A stretch of DNA of 64,000 bases from NCBI RefSeq assembly GCF_000934685.1, contig NZ_JYNQ01000001.1, forward strand, positions 3,261,501 to 3,325,500, given 5' to 3'. The stretch is from Lacinutrix sp. Hel_I_90 (GTDB taxonomy: Bacteria; Bacteroidota; Bacteroidia; Flavobacteriales; Flavobacteriaceae). A program made the translations under genes and the position numbers. The notes under the pieces are model-generated. The model was not told the DNA's origin. It saw nothing but the letters and a program-made list of their open reading frames with translations, and searched no databases. This document shows, one piece after another, positions 24,629 through 33,665 of the stretch (positions are counted from its first letter, which is position 1; each line of letters starts with the position of its first letter).

Positions 24629-24663
24629 GTCCTTTTAGCAAGCTATATATAGTGGTAAAATTG
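24629..24663 (+). promoter_or_regulatory. prophage late promoter P5
   Basis: GTCCTTTT at 24629-24636, 19 bases, TAAAATTG at 24656-24663. The ATG at 24668 is 4 bases downstream, predicting a leaderless transcript. It drives the tape measure and tail operon. Confidence 0.75.
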
Positions 24664-24667
24664 CTAT

Positions 24668-25045
24668 ATGGAGATTATAGGCAACTCAACCAACGCTAAA
24701 ATTATAGAGCAAAAATATATAGACCGTGTGCTTAAAGACGAGGCTAGAAATATTTTTAAAGCTCAAAAACAACTTACAGAGAGATCTAAAGCGTCACCAG
24801 AAACTAAAAAACTTATAAATTCCAAACGCCGTTTTCAAGTTTCCAATTCATCTTTAGAAGGTAGTCATGCAATGTTACAACGTTTCATAGACATGCGTAA
24901 CATTCGTGGACTAAAGCGTAAACCTATTCCTGTACATAATAAAATAATCTATTACCATTTTAATAGCATCATTAATAAGCTCGCTTTTGGCTTAACAGAC
25001 GACGTTCGAAACCTTATTGCTAAAGAATATAAAATAGAAAACTAA
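24668..25045 (+). CDS. hypothetical phage protein before the tape measure
   Basis: First gene of the P5 operon, whose start is fixed by the promoter spacing. The 125-residue product is basic and mostly helical (KQLTERSKASPETKKLI). Its stop overlaps the tape measure start. Genes in this position often encode tail assembly chaperones or connector proteins, but no motif confirms that. I saw no obvious slippery-site overlap of the lambda G/GT type within it. Confidence 0.65.
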   Translation: MEIIGNSTNAKIIEQKYIDRVLKDEARNIFKAQKQLTERSKASPETKKLINSKRRFQVSNSSLEGSHAMLQRFIDMRNIRGLKRKPIPVHNKIIYYHFNSIINKLAFGLTDDVRNLIAKEYKIEN

Positions 25046-28000
25046 TGGCTAAAAAAATTGTAGACGAAACACTCAAATTTACCGTAGTCATTAACGGCGA
25101 TTCTGCTCAAAAGGAGTATGGCCAACTGGAGCGTGCTAATAAAAAGATAATTGAATCCATTAAAGATTACGAAAAGGAACTAAAAAAACTTTCCAGAGCT
25201 AAAAAAGCGAATGCTGCAGAAATTGAAGCTCTTACTAAAAAGCAGCAAGAGAACAATAAGACCTTAACAGCAAATAAGGCTAGAATGTCTGATCTCACTA
25301 AAGAAATAGGGATAAACAATCTTACTACAAAGCAGTTAGCCGCGACAAATAGGAAGTTGCAATTGCAAATGAAAGAACTAGACCCTAACACCTCTGAGTG
25401 GAAGGCGTTAAATTCACAGCTAACAAGTGTGAAGTCTAGACAAGGCGAACTTCGTTCTGCAATGTCTGGTACATCTAAAGCTATGGGGCAGCAGACTGGG
25501 TTTATTTCTAAACTAAAAAATGGTTTTAAATCTATAGTTTTCCCTATTTCTGGAGCATTACTATTTGCAGATGCTTTAAAATCTGGACTCCAGTTTACAA
25601 AGCAGTTTATTCAAGATTCTGTAAAATTAGCTATAGAGGCTAAGGGTGTGGAGTTTGCTTTTAAAGCATTAGGCAAAGAAGGAGAACTCGCTTTTAATAA
25701 AGTAAAGGCATCTACACGTGGATTATTAAGTGATCTAGAGATTAAAAAGTCTTTAGTAGAGTTCAATAATTTCAATATAAGTCTAGAAGAAACAGACACT
25801 TTGTTTGAATTTCTAGCAGTTAGAGCAACACAAACAGGGCAAAGTGTAGATAAGTTAAAGGCTTCATTAGTAGAAGGGCTTTCTAAAGAATCAAAGCTAC
25901 GTATAGATAACTTGGGTATATCTACTGCAGCTCTTAACGAAGAGCTAAGTAGAACCCCAAATTTTGTGCAAGCTGTTGCTAATATTGCTAAATCAGAAGT
26001 TGCAAAAGCAGGAAGTATATTAGATGATGCCGCTAGTAGTTCTCAAAGATGGAACGCAACTTTAGAAAACACAAAACTTCAAATTGGTAACATAATAACA
26101 GGTAGTGGTGCTATTACTTTTTTTCAAAAACTTGGAGCATCAGTTTTACAAACCGTTTTCCCTTTAGAAAAAGCGAGCGAAGCTACAGAGAAGCAGAGAA
26201 TGAACTTACTATTGTTAAACTCTAAAGTAAAAGACGTAAACACTTCTCAAGAAGAGCGCCTAAAAATAATTAGAGAGTTTAAGGAAAAATACCCTTCATT
26301 TTTAGCGAATATTGATGCTGAAAAAGTTACGAATGAACAACTAACTACAGCTATAAGGGCGGTTAACAACCAATTAATAAATAAGATTGTTTTATTAGAA
26401 AAGGAAGAAGAGCTCAAAAAGCAAAATAAAAAAGAAGGGGAACAAGAGCTAAGAGCTATTAAACAAGAGGATAAGTTAAGAAGACAATTAACAAAAGTAG
26501 CAGACAAATATAACTTTTCTCTAAAAGAAGGAGCTACACTAGCTGAGCAAACACAGGATTTTATAGATAAACATATCGATAACACCGAAAGGATGGTCAG
26601 GGTTAATATTAGGAGTCTAAGTTTTGAACTAAACAGTTTAAAAAATAACGCTGCTTTTTTAAAAAATCAACAGACTGAAACAGCTAGAATATTATCCGAA
26701 AGAGAAGCTCTTAAAAAGCGATTAGGTATTAGCGATGAAATACTTAATGGTCCAGTAACGGAAGATAAAGACCCGAAGAAACCAGAACTTACAGATGAGG
26801 AAAAAGAGAAAGCATTAGCGGCCTTAAAAGACTTTGAAAGAAGAAAGCTTGACTTTCAAAACGAAGCGGCATTAAAAGCTGCAGCAGATGATTTTGCACG
26901 TAAAGAATTAAAAATACAGCAGGATGCTATTGCCAGTCAAAAAGAAATAGACGCGCTAAAAATAAGCTCAGCAAAAAAACAAGAGCTAACAACTTTATTG
27001 GAAGCAGATAAGAACACTAAGCTTAATGAATTAAATTCGGAACGAGAGGCTAAAGAACTTGAGAGACTGCAATCTTTTGAAAATCAAAAACGAGAATTAG
27101 AAAATCAAATAGCATTATCTAAAGCCAATAGCAATCTTGAAAGGGAGCTTTTAAAAGCTGAACAAGATGCAGAGAAAGAGGCTTTAGAAATTGAAAGATT
27201 AACTTTTAACGAAGAGCAAAAAGCATCTTTATTGGCAGATTTAGAAACCCAAAAACTGCTTAATATACAAGCTATAAAAGAAAAATTTAGGTTAGAAGAT
27301 TTAAAAAAACAGGAAGAGTACAACCAAAAACAAATTGAAGCAGAGCAAAATCTTGAAGAAGCAAGACAAAAATCTTTACAAGCAGGCGTTTCTGCTTTAG
27401 CTGATGCTTTCGATAAAAAAACCGTAATTGGTAAACTTGCCTTTCTTTTTCAAAAAGGAATGGCTATTCAGGAAATTGTTATAGCTACAGCTAAAGCAAA
27501 TGCAATAATTGCATCATCGCTAGCTGCTGCAAATACAGCTGCTTTAGTTTATGGACCAGTAGTAGCACCATTAATAATTGGAGCAAACACAGCGATTGCT
27601 GCTAAAAACACAACCGCTAATAATCTAATCGCTGGCGTGCAAATAGCAGCAATTGTAGGATCTGCAATTCAAGGCTTTGAAGAAGGCCTCTATCCAATCA
27701 CCAGAAAGCAAGATGGTAAAGTATATAATTCTAGAATTAGCACTAATACAGGTACTCAAATAGCAAACCAACCAACGGTTTTAGTTGGGGAGCGTCCAGA
27801 AATGGTAATAGATCCAAATACTTTTAAGCGTATGGATCCTAAGATTATAGATTACATCATGGCTTTAGCTGGAAAACCAACTATGGGTTATGAGAAAGGT
27901 CTATATAATACCAACAACTCACAATCAACGCAACCTATTAATAACGATAAAATGAGTGGGGTTTTAGAAATGGTTATGGCTACCATGAGCAGCTTAAACC

Positions 28001-28113
28001 AAACGCTACAAGGCGGCATAAAAGCCACAACCCTATATGGACCAGAAGAAGAGATTAAGCGCCGTAATGTCTCTAAGACTATAGATAATTTAATTAAAGA
28101 ATCAAAAAACTAA
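25045..28113 (+). CDS. tail tape measure protein
   Basis: This is the longest gene of the prophage (1022 residues). Residues 20-115 and 560-775 are long charged coiled coils. A membrane-like segment lies near residues 168-182 and a larger hydrophobic, alanine-rich region at about 815-880. The C-terminal part has GFEEGLYPITRKQDG and a PTVLVGERPEMVIDPNTF motif that is frequent in tape measure proteins of Bacteroidota phages. The protein sets tail length; at roughly 1.5 angstrom per residue the tail would be about 150 nm. Confidence 0.88.
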   Translation: MAKKIVDETLKFTVVINGDSAQKEYGQLERANKKIIESIKDYEKELKKLSRAKKANAAEIEALTKKQQENNKTLTANKARMSDLTKEIGINNLTTKQLAATNRKLQLQMKELDPNTSEWKALNSQLTSVKSRQGELRSAMSGTSKAMGQQTGFISKLKNGFKSIVFPISGALLFADALKSGLQFTKQFIQDSVKLAIEAKGVEFAFKALGKEGELAFNKVKASTRGLLSDLEIKKSLVEFNNFNISLEETDTLFEFLAVRATQTGQSVDKLKASLVEGLSKESKLRIDNLGISTAALNEELSRTPNFVQAVANIAKSEVAKAGSILDDAASSSQRWNATLENTKLQIGNIITGSGAITFFQKLGASVLQTVFPLEKASEATEKQRMNLLLLNSKVKDVNTSQEERLKIIREFKEKYPSFLANIDAEKVTNEQLTTAIRAVNNQLINKIVLLEKEEELKKQNKKEGEQELRAIKQEDKLRRQLTKVADKYNFSLKEGATLAEQTQDFIDKHIDNTERMVRVNIRSLSFELNSLKNNAAFLKNQQTETARILSEREALKKRLGISDEILNGPVTEDKDPKKPELTDEEKEKALAALKDFERRKLDFQNEAALKAAADDFARKELKIQQDAIASQKEIDALKISSAKKQELTTLLEADKNTKLNELNSEREAKELERLQSFENQKRELENQIALSKANSNLERELLKAEQDAEKEALEIERLTFNEEQKASLLADLETQKLLNIQAIKEKFRLEDLKKQEEYNQKQIEAEQNLEEARQKSLQAGVSALADAFDKKTVIGKLAFLFQKGMAIQEIVIATAKANAIIASSLAAANTAALVYGPVVAPLIIGANTAIAAKNTTANNLIAGVQIAAIVGSAIQGFEEGLYPITRKQDGKVYNSRISTNTGTQIANQPTVLVGERPEMVIDPNTFKRMDPKIIDYIMALAGKPTMGYEKGLYNTNNSQSTQPINNDKMSGVLEMVMATMSSLNQTLQGGIKATTLYGPEEEIKRRNVSKTIDNLIKESKN

Positions 28114-28117
28114 CACT

Positions 28118-30016
28118 ATGTCATTTAATCCAGCAAGACCATACGCTTTTAATTTTGTACAAGGCCAGACACCTTACCCTACAACGGTTGTTTATACTCA
28201 TAATCAATCGATACTAAATGGTACAATTCAATTATACGGTTTCCCTCAATGGCTTACTTATGAGAATTTAATTTTTGATTCCACAGCAAAAACGATAACA
28301 TTTACATTAAAAGTTATTGAGTCGTATGCAAATAGCATGGCGCCTGGTGATTATTCTGGAATAATCATCTTAAAGTTTAGAGAAGGTTTAATTACTGTTA
28401 GAAGATCTGCTGGTGTTACTTTAAACGTTCAGCAGGTAACATTGCTAACTATAAACCCTAGTGTATTTTCTTTTTCTTATATAATTGGAGGGTCTTTACC
28501 GCTATTACAAACCATGCAAATACAGTCAGGTGCGAGTTGGAGTATAGAAAATAATGCTTCATGGTTAACACTTTCTTCTATAAACGGTTTTCAAAATGGT
28601 AGTTCACAAATAGGGGTTAACCCAATAGGCTTAACGGTTGGAGAATATTCAACAATACTAGAAATTGCAGACGGCCAATTCACAAAACAAGCAACTGTTC
28701 TTCTTAGCGTTAGCCAGGGCAATACACCTACAGACTTTTTATATGTTACTCCAGAGGCAATACAGTTTGTTTCAGAGTTAGCTGTTGCAAACACAACCCA
28801 AAAGACTATTAGCCTAGAAACCTCTCACGCTTGGACAACGGTTGTTTCTCAATCTTGGTTAGTATTATCCGCATCGTCTGGCACTTCAGGAAATACAACC
28901 CTTAATTTAAGTGTTGATAGTGCAGCGTTAACCAATACAGAAATCCCTTATTTGGGCACCATTACCTTTAATTGTCAAGACATAGAGAAAACCATTTATG
29001 TGCAACTTTATATCGTAGATTTAATTGTTTCAGGACTGCAAACAGGAGACTTTTTATATGCAGACGATAGAAACGAACTATTGGTAACAAATATTTTGGC
29101 TAATAATTTTTTAATCTTAGAATCTGTAGCATATAATGGGTTTACTAATACCTTGTTTAATTTAAGAGCACCCTACCAAAACGGTAGTGCTAAGGTTTTG
29201 CTTGGCCAAGAGGCTAATAACCTTTTAAAATCTGTTTCGCCACCAAGTGTTTTAAGTACTGGTGTTAATAGTAAGGTAAAACCATTAAGTGTAGACTATA
29301 AGGCGATAAACAAAAACCGAATTACAGACAGTACTGTGTTGGTCCAAGAGTTTCAAAACATTAAATTTTTAAAAGGAAAAACGCCAGAAGTAGTCGATAA
29401 GCTTTGTTATGCACCTAATGAGATTAACTTGAGTAAAAAAGGCGTTTTAAGTTTAAGTGTATTAGCAAATGAGGCGCCTTCAGATATAGTAATTAGTGGA
29501 GCTCATGATTTAACTTTTACAACAGCTATAGCAAATGATCTATATGTGTATAATGCCATAATAAATATGGCAGACATACCCTTAGTCTCTGGCGAGCAAA
29601 TAACAGTGTCTTGGGGCGGTTTACAAGTAGTCGTTAATATTATAGATAACACCGTTGAAAGTAACATGATTGCTTTCGAAAACGAATGGGGTGAATATGA
29701 ATTTTTTGAGTGCACAGGGTTTATACAAGAAGCTGTACCGGTCGATAAATTAGAAACCGAATTACAAGTTGAAGGAAAAAAACACACCAAAGTGGTTAGT
29801 ATAGATGTTGGTAAAGAGTACATTTTAAACACAGGTTGGGTATTATCTCAATTAGAAATAGATTGGTTGGTTAAAATTTTGAGTTCAAAACGCCTCTTTT
29901 TATACAGAGATGGTTTACCTAACGAAATAATTTTAGAAACAAAAAGTCTTGATAAATACAAAACCAGAGAATACTACAGATCATATAGTTTAAACTTTAA
30001 AAAAGCAATTATATGA
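28118..30016 (+). CDS. tail protein with BACON-like domains
   Basis: The 632-residue protein has three Ig-like repeats in its first 310 residues. The motif of a Trp at the start of a strand, then SWLTLSS or SWLVLSASSG, a glycine turn and a closing strand of the type VGEYSTILEI is that of BACON domains, which bind glycans or mucin. The C-terminal half has a separate fold with a last segment on the tail-hub side. It lies between tape measure and a hub-like protein, so it probably forms the distal tail and may contact cell-surface sugars. It overlaps the next gene by 4 bases. Confidence 0.75.
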   Translation: MSFNPARPYAFNFVQGQTPYPTTVVYTHNQSILNGTIQLYGFPQWLTYENLIFDSTAKTITFTLKVIESYANSMAPGDYSGIIILKFREGLITVRRSAGVTLNVQQVTLLTINPSVFSFSYIIGGSLPLLQTMQIQSGASWSIENNASWLTLSSINGFQNGSSQIGVNPIGLTVGEYSTILEIADGQFTKQATVLLSVSQGNTPTDFLYVTPEAIQFVSELAVANTTQKTISLETSHAWTTVVSQSWLVLSASSGTSGNTTLNLSVDSAALTNTEIPYLGTITFNCQDIEKTIYVQLYIVDLIVSGLQTGDFLYADDRNELLVTNILANNFLILESVAYNGFTNTLFNLRAPYQNGSAKVLLGQEANNLLKSVSPPSVLSTGVNSKVKPLSVDYKAINKNRITDSTVLVQEFQNIKFLKGKTPEVVDKLCYAPNEINLSKKGVLSLSVLANEAPSDIVISGAHDLTFTTAIANDLYVYNAIINMADIPLVSGEQITVSWGGLQVVVNIIDNTVESNMIAFENEWGEYEFFECTGFIQEAVPVDKLETELQVEGKKHTKVVSIDVGKEYILNTGWVLSQLEIDWLVKILSSKRLFLYRDGLPNEIILETKSLDKYKTREYYRSYSLNFKKAII

Positions 30017-31803
30017 TAGTTTTTACCACAAGTCTTTGGAGTTGGGATATCACTAATAAAGGATTAACTTTTAATGAATCTAGCGAGTTCTTTTCTAGCG
30101 AACAAAGTAAAAGCTTCAGTTTTCCTATAAGTGTAACAATAAACGAAGACACAGCTAATAAATTAGGATTAATAAACATAGAAGGTATTTATTATTACAA
30201 AACTAAAATTTATGGCACCTTAAAAATATCGTCTAACTTTTATGATGCTTATCTCTCAATAAATAGTGCAGTAGGAGATACTGCAAACATCACTTTTTTT
30301 TATGGCAAAGAGGTCTTAGGTGTTTTTGATAAAGAATTAAAAAACTTAAACTTTCCTGTAATAGACTCGCCTTTAGGTTTACCGGCAAAAGCCAAATCAT
30401 TATTAGATTTACAATGGCCTAATACGACTCACCAGTTTGTAAAAATTTTAAGAGATGAGCTAAAGACAAAAACGAATTATAAATATTTCGAAAATTTCCT
30501 GAATAATTACAACACAGTAACCGAAGAGTTCCCTGTAAACTCATCAGAAACTATTACTAACGAGAACGAAGATCTGGAAGTTGTTGCATTCAACAGGAAC
30601 CTTATGGTGCCAATGCCTTACTTAATAGAAATGTTAAGAGTGCTTTTTGCTTCAGAAGGATTAGAAATTAGAGGCGATTTTGTAAACGATGTATTTAATC
30701 ACAAAATTGTTTATGTTCCTAAAAATTATTTCGAACGTTTTTCTACAACACAATACTTAGCCTATAGCTTTGGAGAATACTCGTTTCAAGAAACATTAAA
30801 CGGCCAAACAATTAATGTGTATCAAAAAACGCACACCCCAGTTAATATTGGTTCTTTTTCGCTTAAAATGAAAGTTAACATGAGTAACGCCATGGCTCAG
30901 TTTTTTCAGTTAAAAGTAACCCAAAACGGAAACATACTTTATTTGGCAAACTCTATTAATACTCAGGTAAATATAAACGAGACTTTAAATATCAATATTT
31001 TAAACAATACCGTTTTTTTTGATATTGAGGTAGAACTGAAGTTAGCACAACAAACAGATTCAATAGTGAATTTCAACAGTTTCGTTTACGAATACAAAGA
31101 AGGATCTATAAATGTTTTTCCAGAAAAATACACTTTGGCAGATTTTATGCCAGACATGAAATGTCGTGAGTTTTTAAACAAAGTAAGAGAATGGTTTAAT
31201 TTAAAACTGGACTATACAGACAATGCTGTTTATATTAATTATCTAGAAAAACACCTAGAAACAATAACTTTTGAAGATAAATCCCATTTACAACAGGTAG
31301 ATACAAAAAGAGAGTTTAATAAAAACAACCTCTTTAAGCTTAAATATGCCAATGGTGAAGAAGTTATGGTTAACAGATTAGGCCAAACCTTTAGTGATGA
31401 TGATTATACAAGTGATGAAACAGAGATTATAGATATTGAAGCTCTGCCGTTAGAGGTAAGAGAAAACTATGGTACCGTAACAGCCGTGTACCCAAAAGAA
31501 GAAAAGGACTTAATGTTTGTGCTTTATGATGGCAAACAGTTTGGTGATAACGTTGCTGTTAACCTTATTAATAATCGCTCTCTCAAGCTTATTGATATTT
31601 ACAGTAAGCATTTTAAAAACTGGCTAAAGTTTAGATCTAACTCTGAGTCTTATAGCGATTCATTTGTAATGCACCATACCGAAACGCTAAACATAAGGGA
31701 AGGAATCTTTAAATACAACAAACAACACCTTATGGTTAGCATTAGAAAGAAACGCATTAACGAACAATATTGGCAGGTAGACGTAGAAGCCGAGTCATTA
31801 TAA
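30013..31803 (+). CDS. tail hub or baseplate-like protein
   Basis: The 596-residue protein begins with a beta-rich domain (FTTSLWSWDITNKGLTFNES) and has a region MPDMKCREFLNKVREWFNLKLDY near 376-398 typical of proteins following the distal tail gene in Bacteroidota phages. It then has mixed strands to the end. It is coupled to the BACON-like protein and ends the large tail genes. A hub or tail-tip role is inferred from gene order; no enzymatic motif is visible. Confidence 0.7.
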   Translation: MIVFTTSLWSWDITNKGLTFNESSEFFSSEQSKSFSFPISVTINEDTANKLGLINIEGIYYYKTKIYGTLKISSNFYDAYLSINSAVGDTANITFFYGKEVLGVFDKELKNLNFPVIDSPLGLPAKAKSLLDLQWPNTTHQFVKILRDELKTKTNYKYFENFLNNYNTVTEEFPVNSSETITNENEDLEVVAFNRNLMVPMPYLIEMLRVLFASEGLEIRGDFVNDVFNHKIVYVPKNYFERFSTTQYLAYSFGEYSFQETLNGQTINVYQKTHTPVNIGSFSLKMKVNMSNAMAQFFQLKVTQNGNILYLANSINTQVNINETLNINILNNTVFFDIEVELKLAQQTDSIVNFNSFVYEYKEGSINVFPEKYTLADFMPDMKCREFLNKVREWFNLKLDYTDNAVYINYLEKHLETITFEDKSHLQQVDTKREFNKNNLFKLKYANGEEVMVNRLGQTFSDDDYTSDETEIIDIEALPLEVRENYGTVTAVYPKEEKDLMFVLYDGKQFGDNVAVNLINNRSLKLIDIYSKHFKNWLKFRSNSESYSDSFVMHHTETLNIREGIFKYNKQHLMVSIRKKRINEQYWQVDVEAESL

Positions 31804-31857
31804 CGTGCCGCGTGTATGCCACGTTGCGACTTTGAATAATTAAACAACTTAATAAAA

Positions 31858-32013
31858 ATGGAAAAAGAAAGAGGAATAACAATAACCAATGTAGACAAGC
31901 AAAGATTGATTAAAGAACTTTTTGTTGGGAAAGTATCTGATGTATTAGGAATTGAAAAAACAACTAAATTATTAAAAGAAGCAACAGATGCTATAAACGG
32001 ATCAGATGTATAG
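31858..32013 (+). CDS. hypothetical 51-residue phage protein
   Basis: ATG 31858 in an A-rich context opens a frame of 51 residues ending TAG at 32011-32013. The product starts MEKERGITITNVDK and is helical and charged, with KVSDVLGIEKTTKLLKEA. It follows the hub gene after 54 bases that include a small AACGTG/CACGTT hairpin. Function unknown. Confidence 0.55.
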   Translation: MEKERGITITNVDKQRLIKELFVGKVSDVLGIEKTTKLLKEATDAINGSDV

Positions 32014-32053
32014 TAAAAATTAATTTATAATTGAGTAATAGCCATTAAAAAGA

Positions 32054-32092
32054 CACTACAACAAGCTATTCTTTTTATATCGTGTTGTAGTG
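32054..32092 (+). terminator. hairpin after the tail operon
   Basis: CACTACAACA (32054-32063) pairs with TGTTGTAGTG (32083-32092), a perfect 10 bp stem with a 19-base loop. There is no clean T tract behind it, so termination is likely but not certain. Confidence 0.55.
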
Positions 32093-32119
32093 CGTTAATT
32101 GTTTATGCATTTAGTTAAT

Positions 32120-32332
32120 ATGCCTAAAGTTAGGGTTAAGAAATACTCTAGAGGCTGGGTTGTTGAAAGACAGTTTAAAACTTGGTATGGAAAAAAATAT
32201 TGGAAACACATAGAATCTGTTTCTGGAATAGATGACCAACCTTGGTATTATAAGAACATGGGTTTTGCAATAGATGAAGCAAAAAAGCACTTTGGGTGGG
32301 ATTTATACCAAGGACAATCAAGACATACCTAA
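32120..32332 (+). CDS. hypothetical small phage protein
   Basis: From ATG 32120 the protein has 70 residues; an ATG seven codons upstream is possible. It is basic and very aromatic (GWVVERQFKTWYGKKYWKHI, QPWYYKNMGFAIDEAKKHFGW), which suggests a small nucleic-acid-binding or strand-helix fold. It is the last + strand gene of the prophage and converges with the integrase. Function unknown. Confidence 0.6.
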   Translation: MPKVRVKKYSRGWVVERQFKTWYGKKYWKHIESVSGIDDQPWYYKNMGFAIDEAKKHFGWDLYQGQSRHT

Positions 32333-32350
32333 CGCATTATACCATCTCCA

Positions 32351-33517
32351 TTAAAACGAAACTTTAGAGTTTTTTATATTCTCGTCGCTTGACCTCATTT
32401 CTCTTGGTGTATAACTGTCTGTTTGCATAGAGCTGTGGTGTCTTGCTTGATCTCTAACACTTATTAAAGGCACGCCATCTAATAGCAAATCTGTTATGCC
32501 GGTATCTTTTAAAGAGTACCAATGTATATTTTTAGGGAGTTCTAGTTTTTCACGCATAAAACGCCATTTTCTAGAGATGAGATCTGGGTTTATTTTTGTT
32601 GGTCCTGGTACATATCCTTTATTTGAAAACAAATAGTAATCAGCACTAAAGCCAGAAACGTGATCTTTAAGTTTTTCTAGTAATTGATTTGGTATCGTTA
32701 CAAAAGCACTTTTACGGTTTTTAGAGTCTGAAGAATCTATAAATAAGGTTTGTTTTTCAAAGTTTAAATCCTTCACTTTAATTTTGGTGAGCTCTGTACG
32801 TCTTATTAAGCAGTAGTAGCAACTCAAACATAAAATTAAGAACGCTTCATCATTGAACGCGAAATACTCAAATATTTCAAGTCTTTGGGCTTCACTAATA
32901 ACAGTTCTTTGCTTTGTTTTTTTATTAATCCGTTGAAACACATCAGTCGGATTATGAGAAATATATTTCTTAGATAATAAGAATTTGCAAAACGTGGTCA
33001 TAAAGCCTAAATAATTGTCGCGAGTTCTGGCAGATCTGCCTTTGGTATATCTCACATAGTCCAGATAATTGCCAATAAATTCATTATCTATTTTATAACA
33101 TAGCAATTCAGGTTTGCAAATAACATCTTCCAGATATTCCAGGAGTAAATTAATTTGAGATCTATAAGTTTTTAACGAGTCAAATCTAAGGTTGTCATCG
33201 TCGAATTCTATTTGAGCACGGTTTAGATAATCTTTACAAGCCACATTAACCTGAACTAATTCTTTTGTGGTCTTGTTTTCGTAGTAAGGATTCCAGCCAC
33301 CTTTTAAACGCTCATTAAGCCTATTAACCATAACAATGGCCAGCTTCTTTCTGTAGGTTTTATTCTTTAAAGGTTTTACACGTTTACGTTTACGCTCAAG
33401 TTTTCCTGTGTTGGGATTTATTACATAATAAACAATCTCCCATATTTTATTTTCTCGAAGTTCGGCAGGAATGTAGTCTAGGAATATAACGACGTTAGGT
33501 CTTTCAGTTTTTTGCAT
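32351..33517 (-). CDS. int: tyrosine-family site-specific integrase
   Basis: From ATG 33517 the protein has 388 residues; a GTG at 33571 would add 18 residues towards the att site. It has an N-terminal arm-type region, a SAM-like core-binding domain near 90-190, and a catalytic domain. The catalytic domain carries RRTELTKIKVKDL (Arg I), a Lys in SSDSKNRKSAFVTIP, HWYSLKDTG (His, with Lys at the usual Arg II place), RHHSSMQTDSY (His and the Tyr nucleophile). The Lys replacement is common in integrases of this phylum. It lies directly beside ssrA, its presumed target. Confidence 0.92.
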   Translation of the reverse strand: MQKTERPNVVIFLDYIPAELRENKIWEIVYYVINPNTGKLERKRKRVKPLKNKTYRKKLAIVMVNRLNERLKGGWNPYYENKTTKELVQVNVACKDYLNRAQIEFDDDNLRFDSLKTYRSQINLLLEYLEDVICKPELLCYKIDNEFIGNYLDYVRYTKGRSARTRDNYLGFMTTFCKFLLSKKYISHNPTDVFQRINKKTKQRTVISEAQRLEIFEYFAFNDEAFLILCLSCYYCLIRRTELTKIKVKDLNFEKQTLFIDSSDSKNRKSAFVTIPNQLLEKLKDHVSGFSADYYLFSNKGYVPGPTKINPDLISRKWRFMREKLELPKNIHWYSLKDTGITDLLLDGVPLISVRDQARHHSSMQTDSYTPREMRSSDENIKNSKVSF

Positions 33518-33595
33518 TATTTTTTTTGCATCAAGAATTATCTTGTTGCAAAAGGTTATACAATTTGACACGCTTTTGACGCGCTCTTTTTATAA

Positions 33596-33628
33596 AAACA
33601 CCTGAAACATCAGTGTTTACAGGTGTTT
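33596..33628 (-). terminator. terminator of ssrA
   Basis: Read on the minus strand, AAACACCTG-T-AAACA-CTGA-TGTTT-CAGGTGTTT forms a long stem with one bulged T, followed by more T residues. It lies 6 bases after the tmRNA 3' end and on the prophage side of the junction, so the prophage brings a terminator with it. Confidence 0.8.
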
Positions 33629-33634
33629 TCCTTG

Positions 33635-33665
33635 TGGAGTCGGAGAGAATCGAACTCTCGTCCAA
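33635..33665. other. putative attachment site core (attL/attR) in the 3' end of ssrA
   Basis: The T-arm and acceptor end of tmRNA (minus strand GAGAGTTCGATTCTCTC then CGACTCCA) meets the integrase side here. Integration into the 3' end of ssrA with regeneration of that end is a known phage habit. The exact core cannot be fixed because the other copy is outside the window. Confidence 0.5.

Larger units (their letters stand above)
1..33634. mobile_element. prophage (right part; left end outside window)
   Basis: Phage genes fill this stretch on the + strand: muramidase, S49 protease, capsid, terminase, portal, tape measure and tail proteins. A tyrosine integrase lies at the right end on the minus strand, directly beside the 3' end of tmRNA, a classic phage attachment site. 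The long tape measure indicates a siphovirus-like or myovirus-like particle. The left attachment copy must lie upstream of base 1. Most reading frames are intact, so the element may still be functional. Confidence 0.93.

Noticed and set aside
24668-25045. Tail assembly chaperone pair with programmed frameshift
   Set aside because: Only one frame is present before the tape measure and I saw no slippery heptamer with a second overlapping frame.
31807-31826. Terminator at the AACGTG/CACGTT hairpin after the hub gene
   Set aside because: The stem is short and no T tract follows; the next small gene is probably on the same transcript.
1-33634. Mu-like transposable phage
   Set aside because: No transposase or Mor/C genes were found in the window, and a tyrosine integrase sits at a tRNA-like attachment site.
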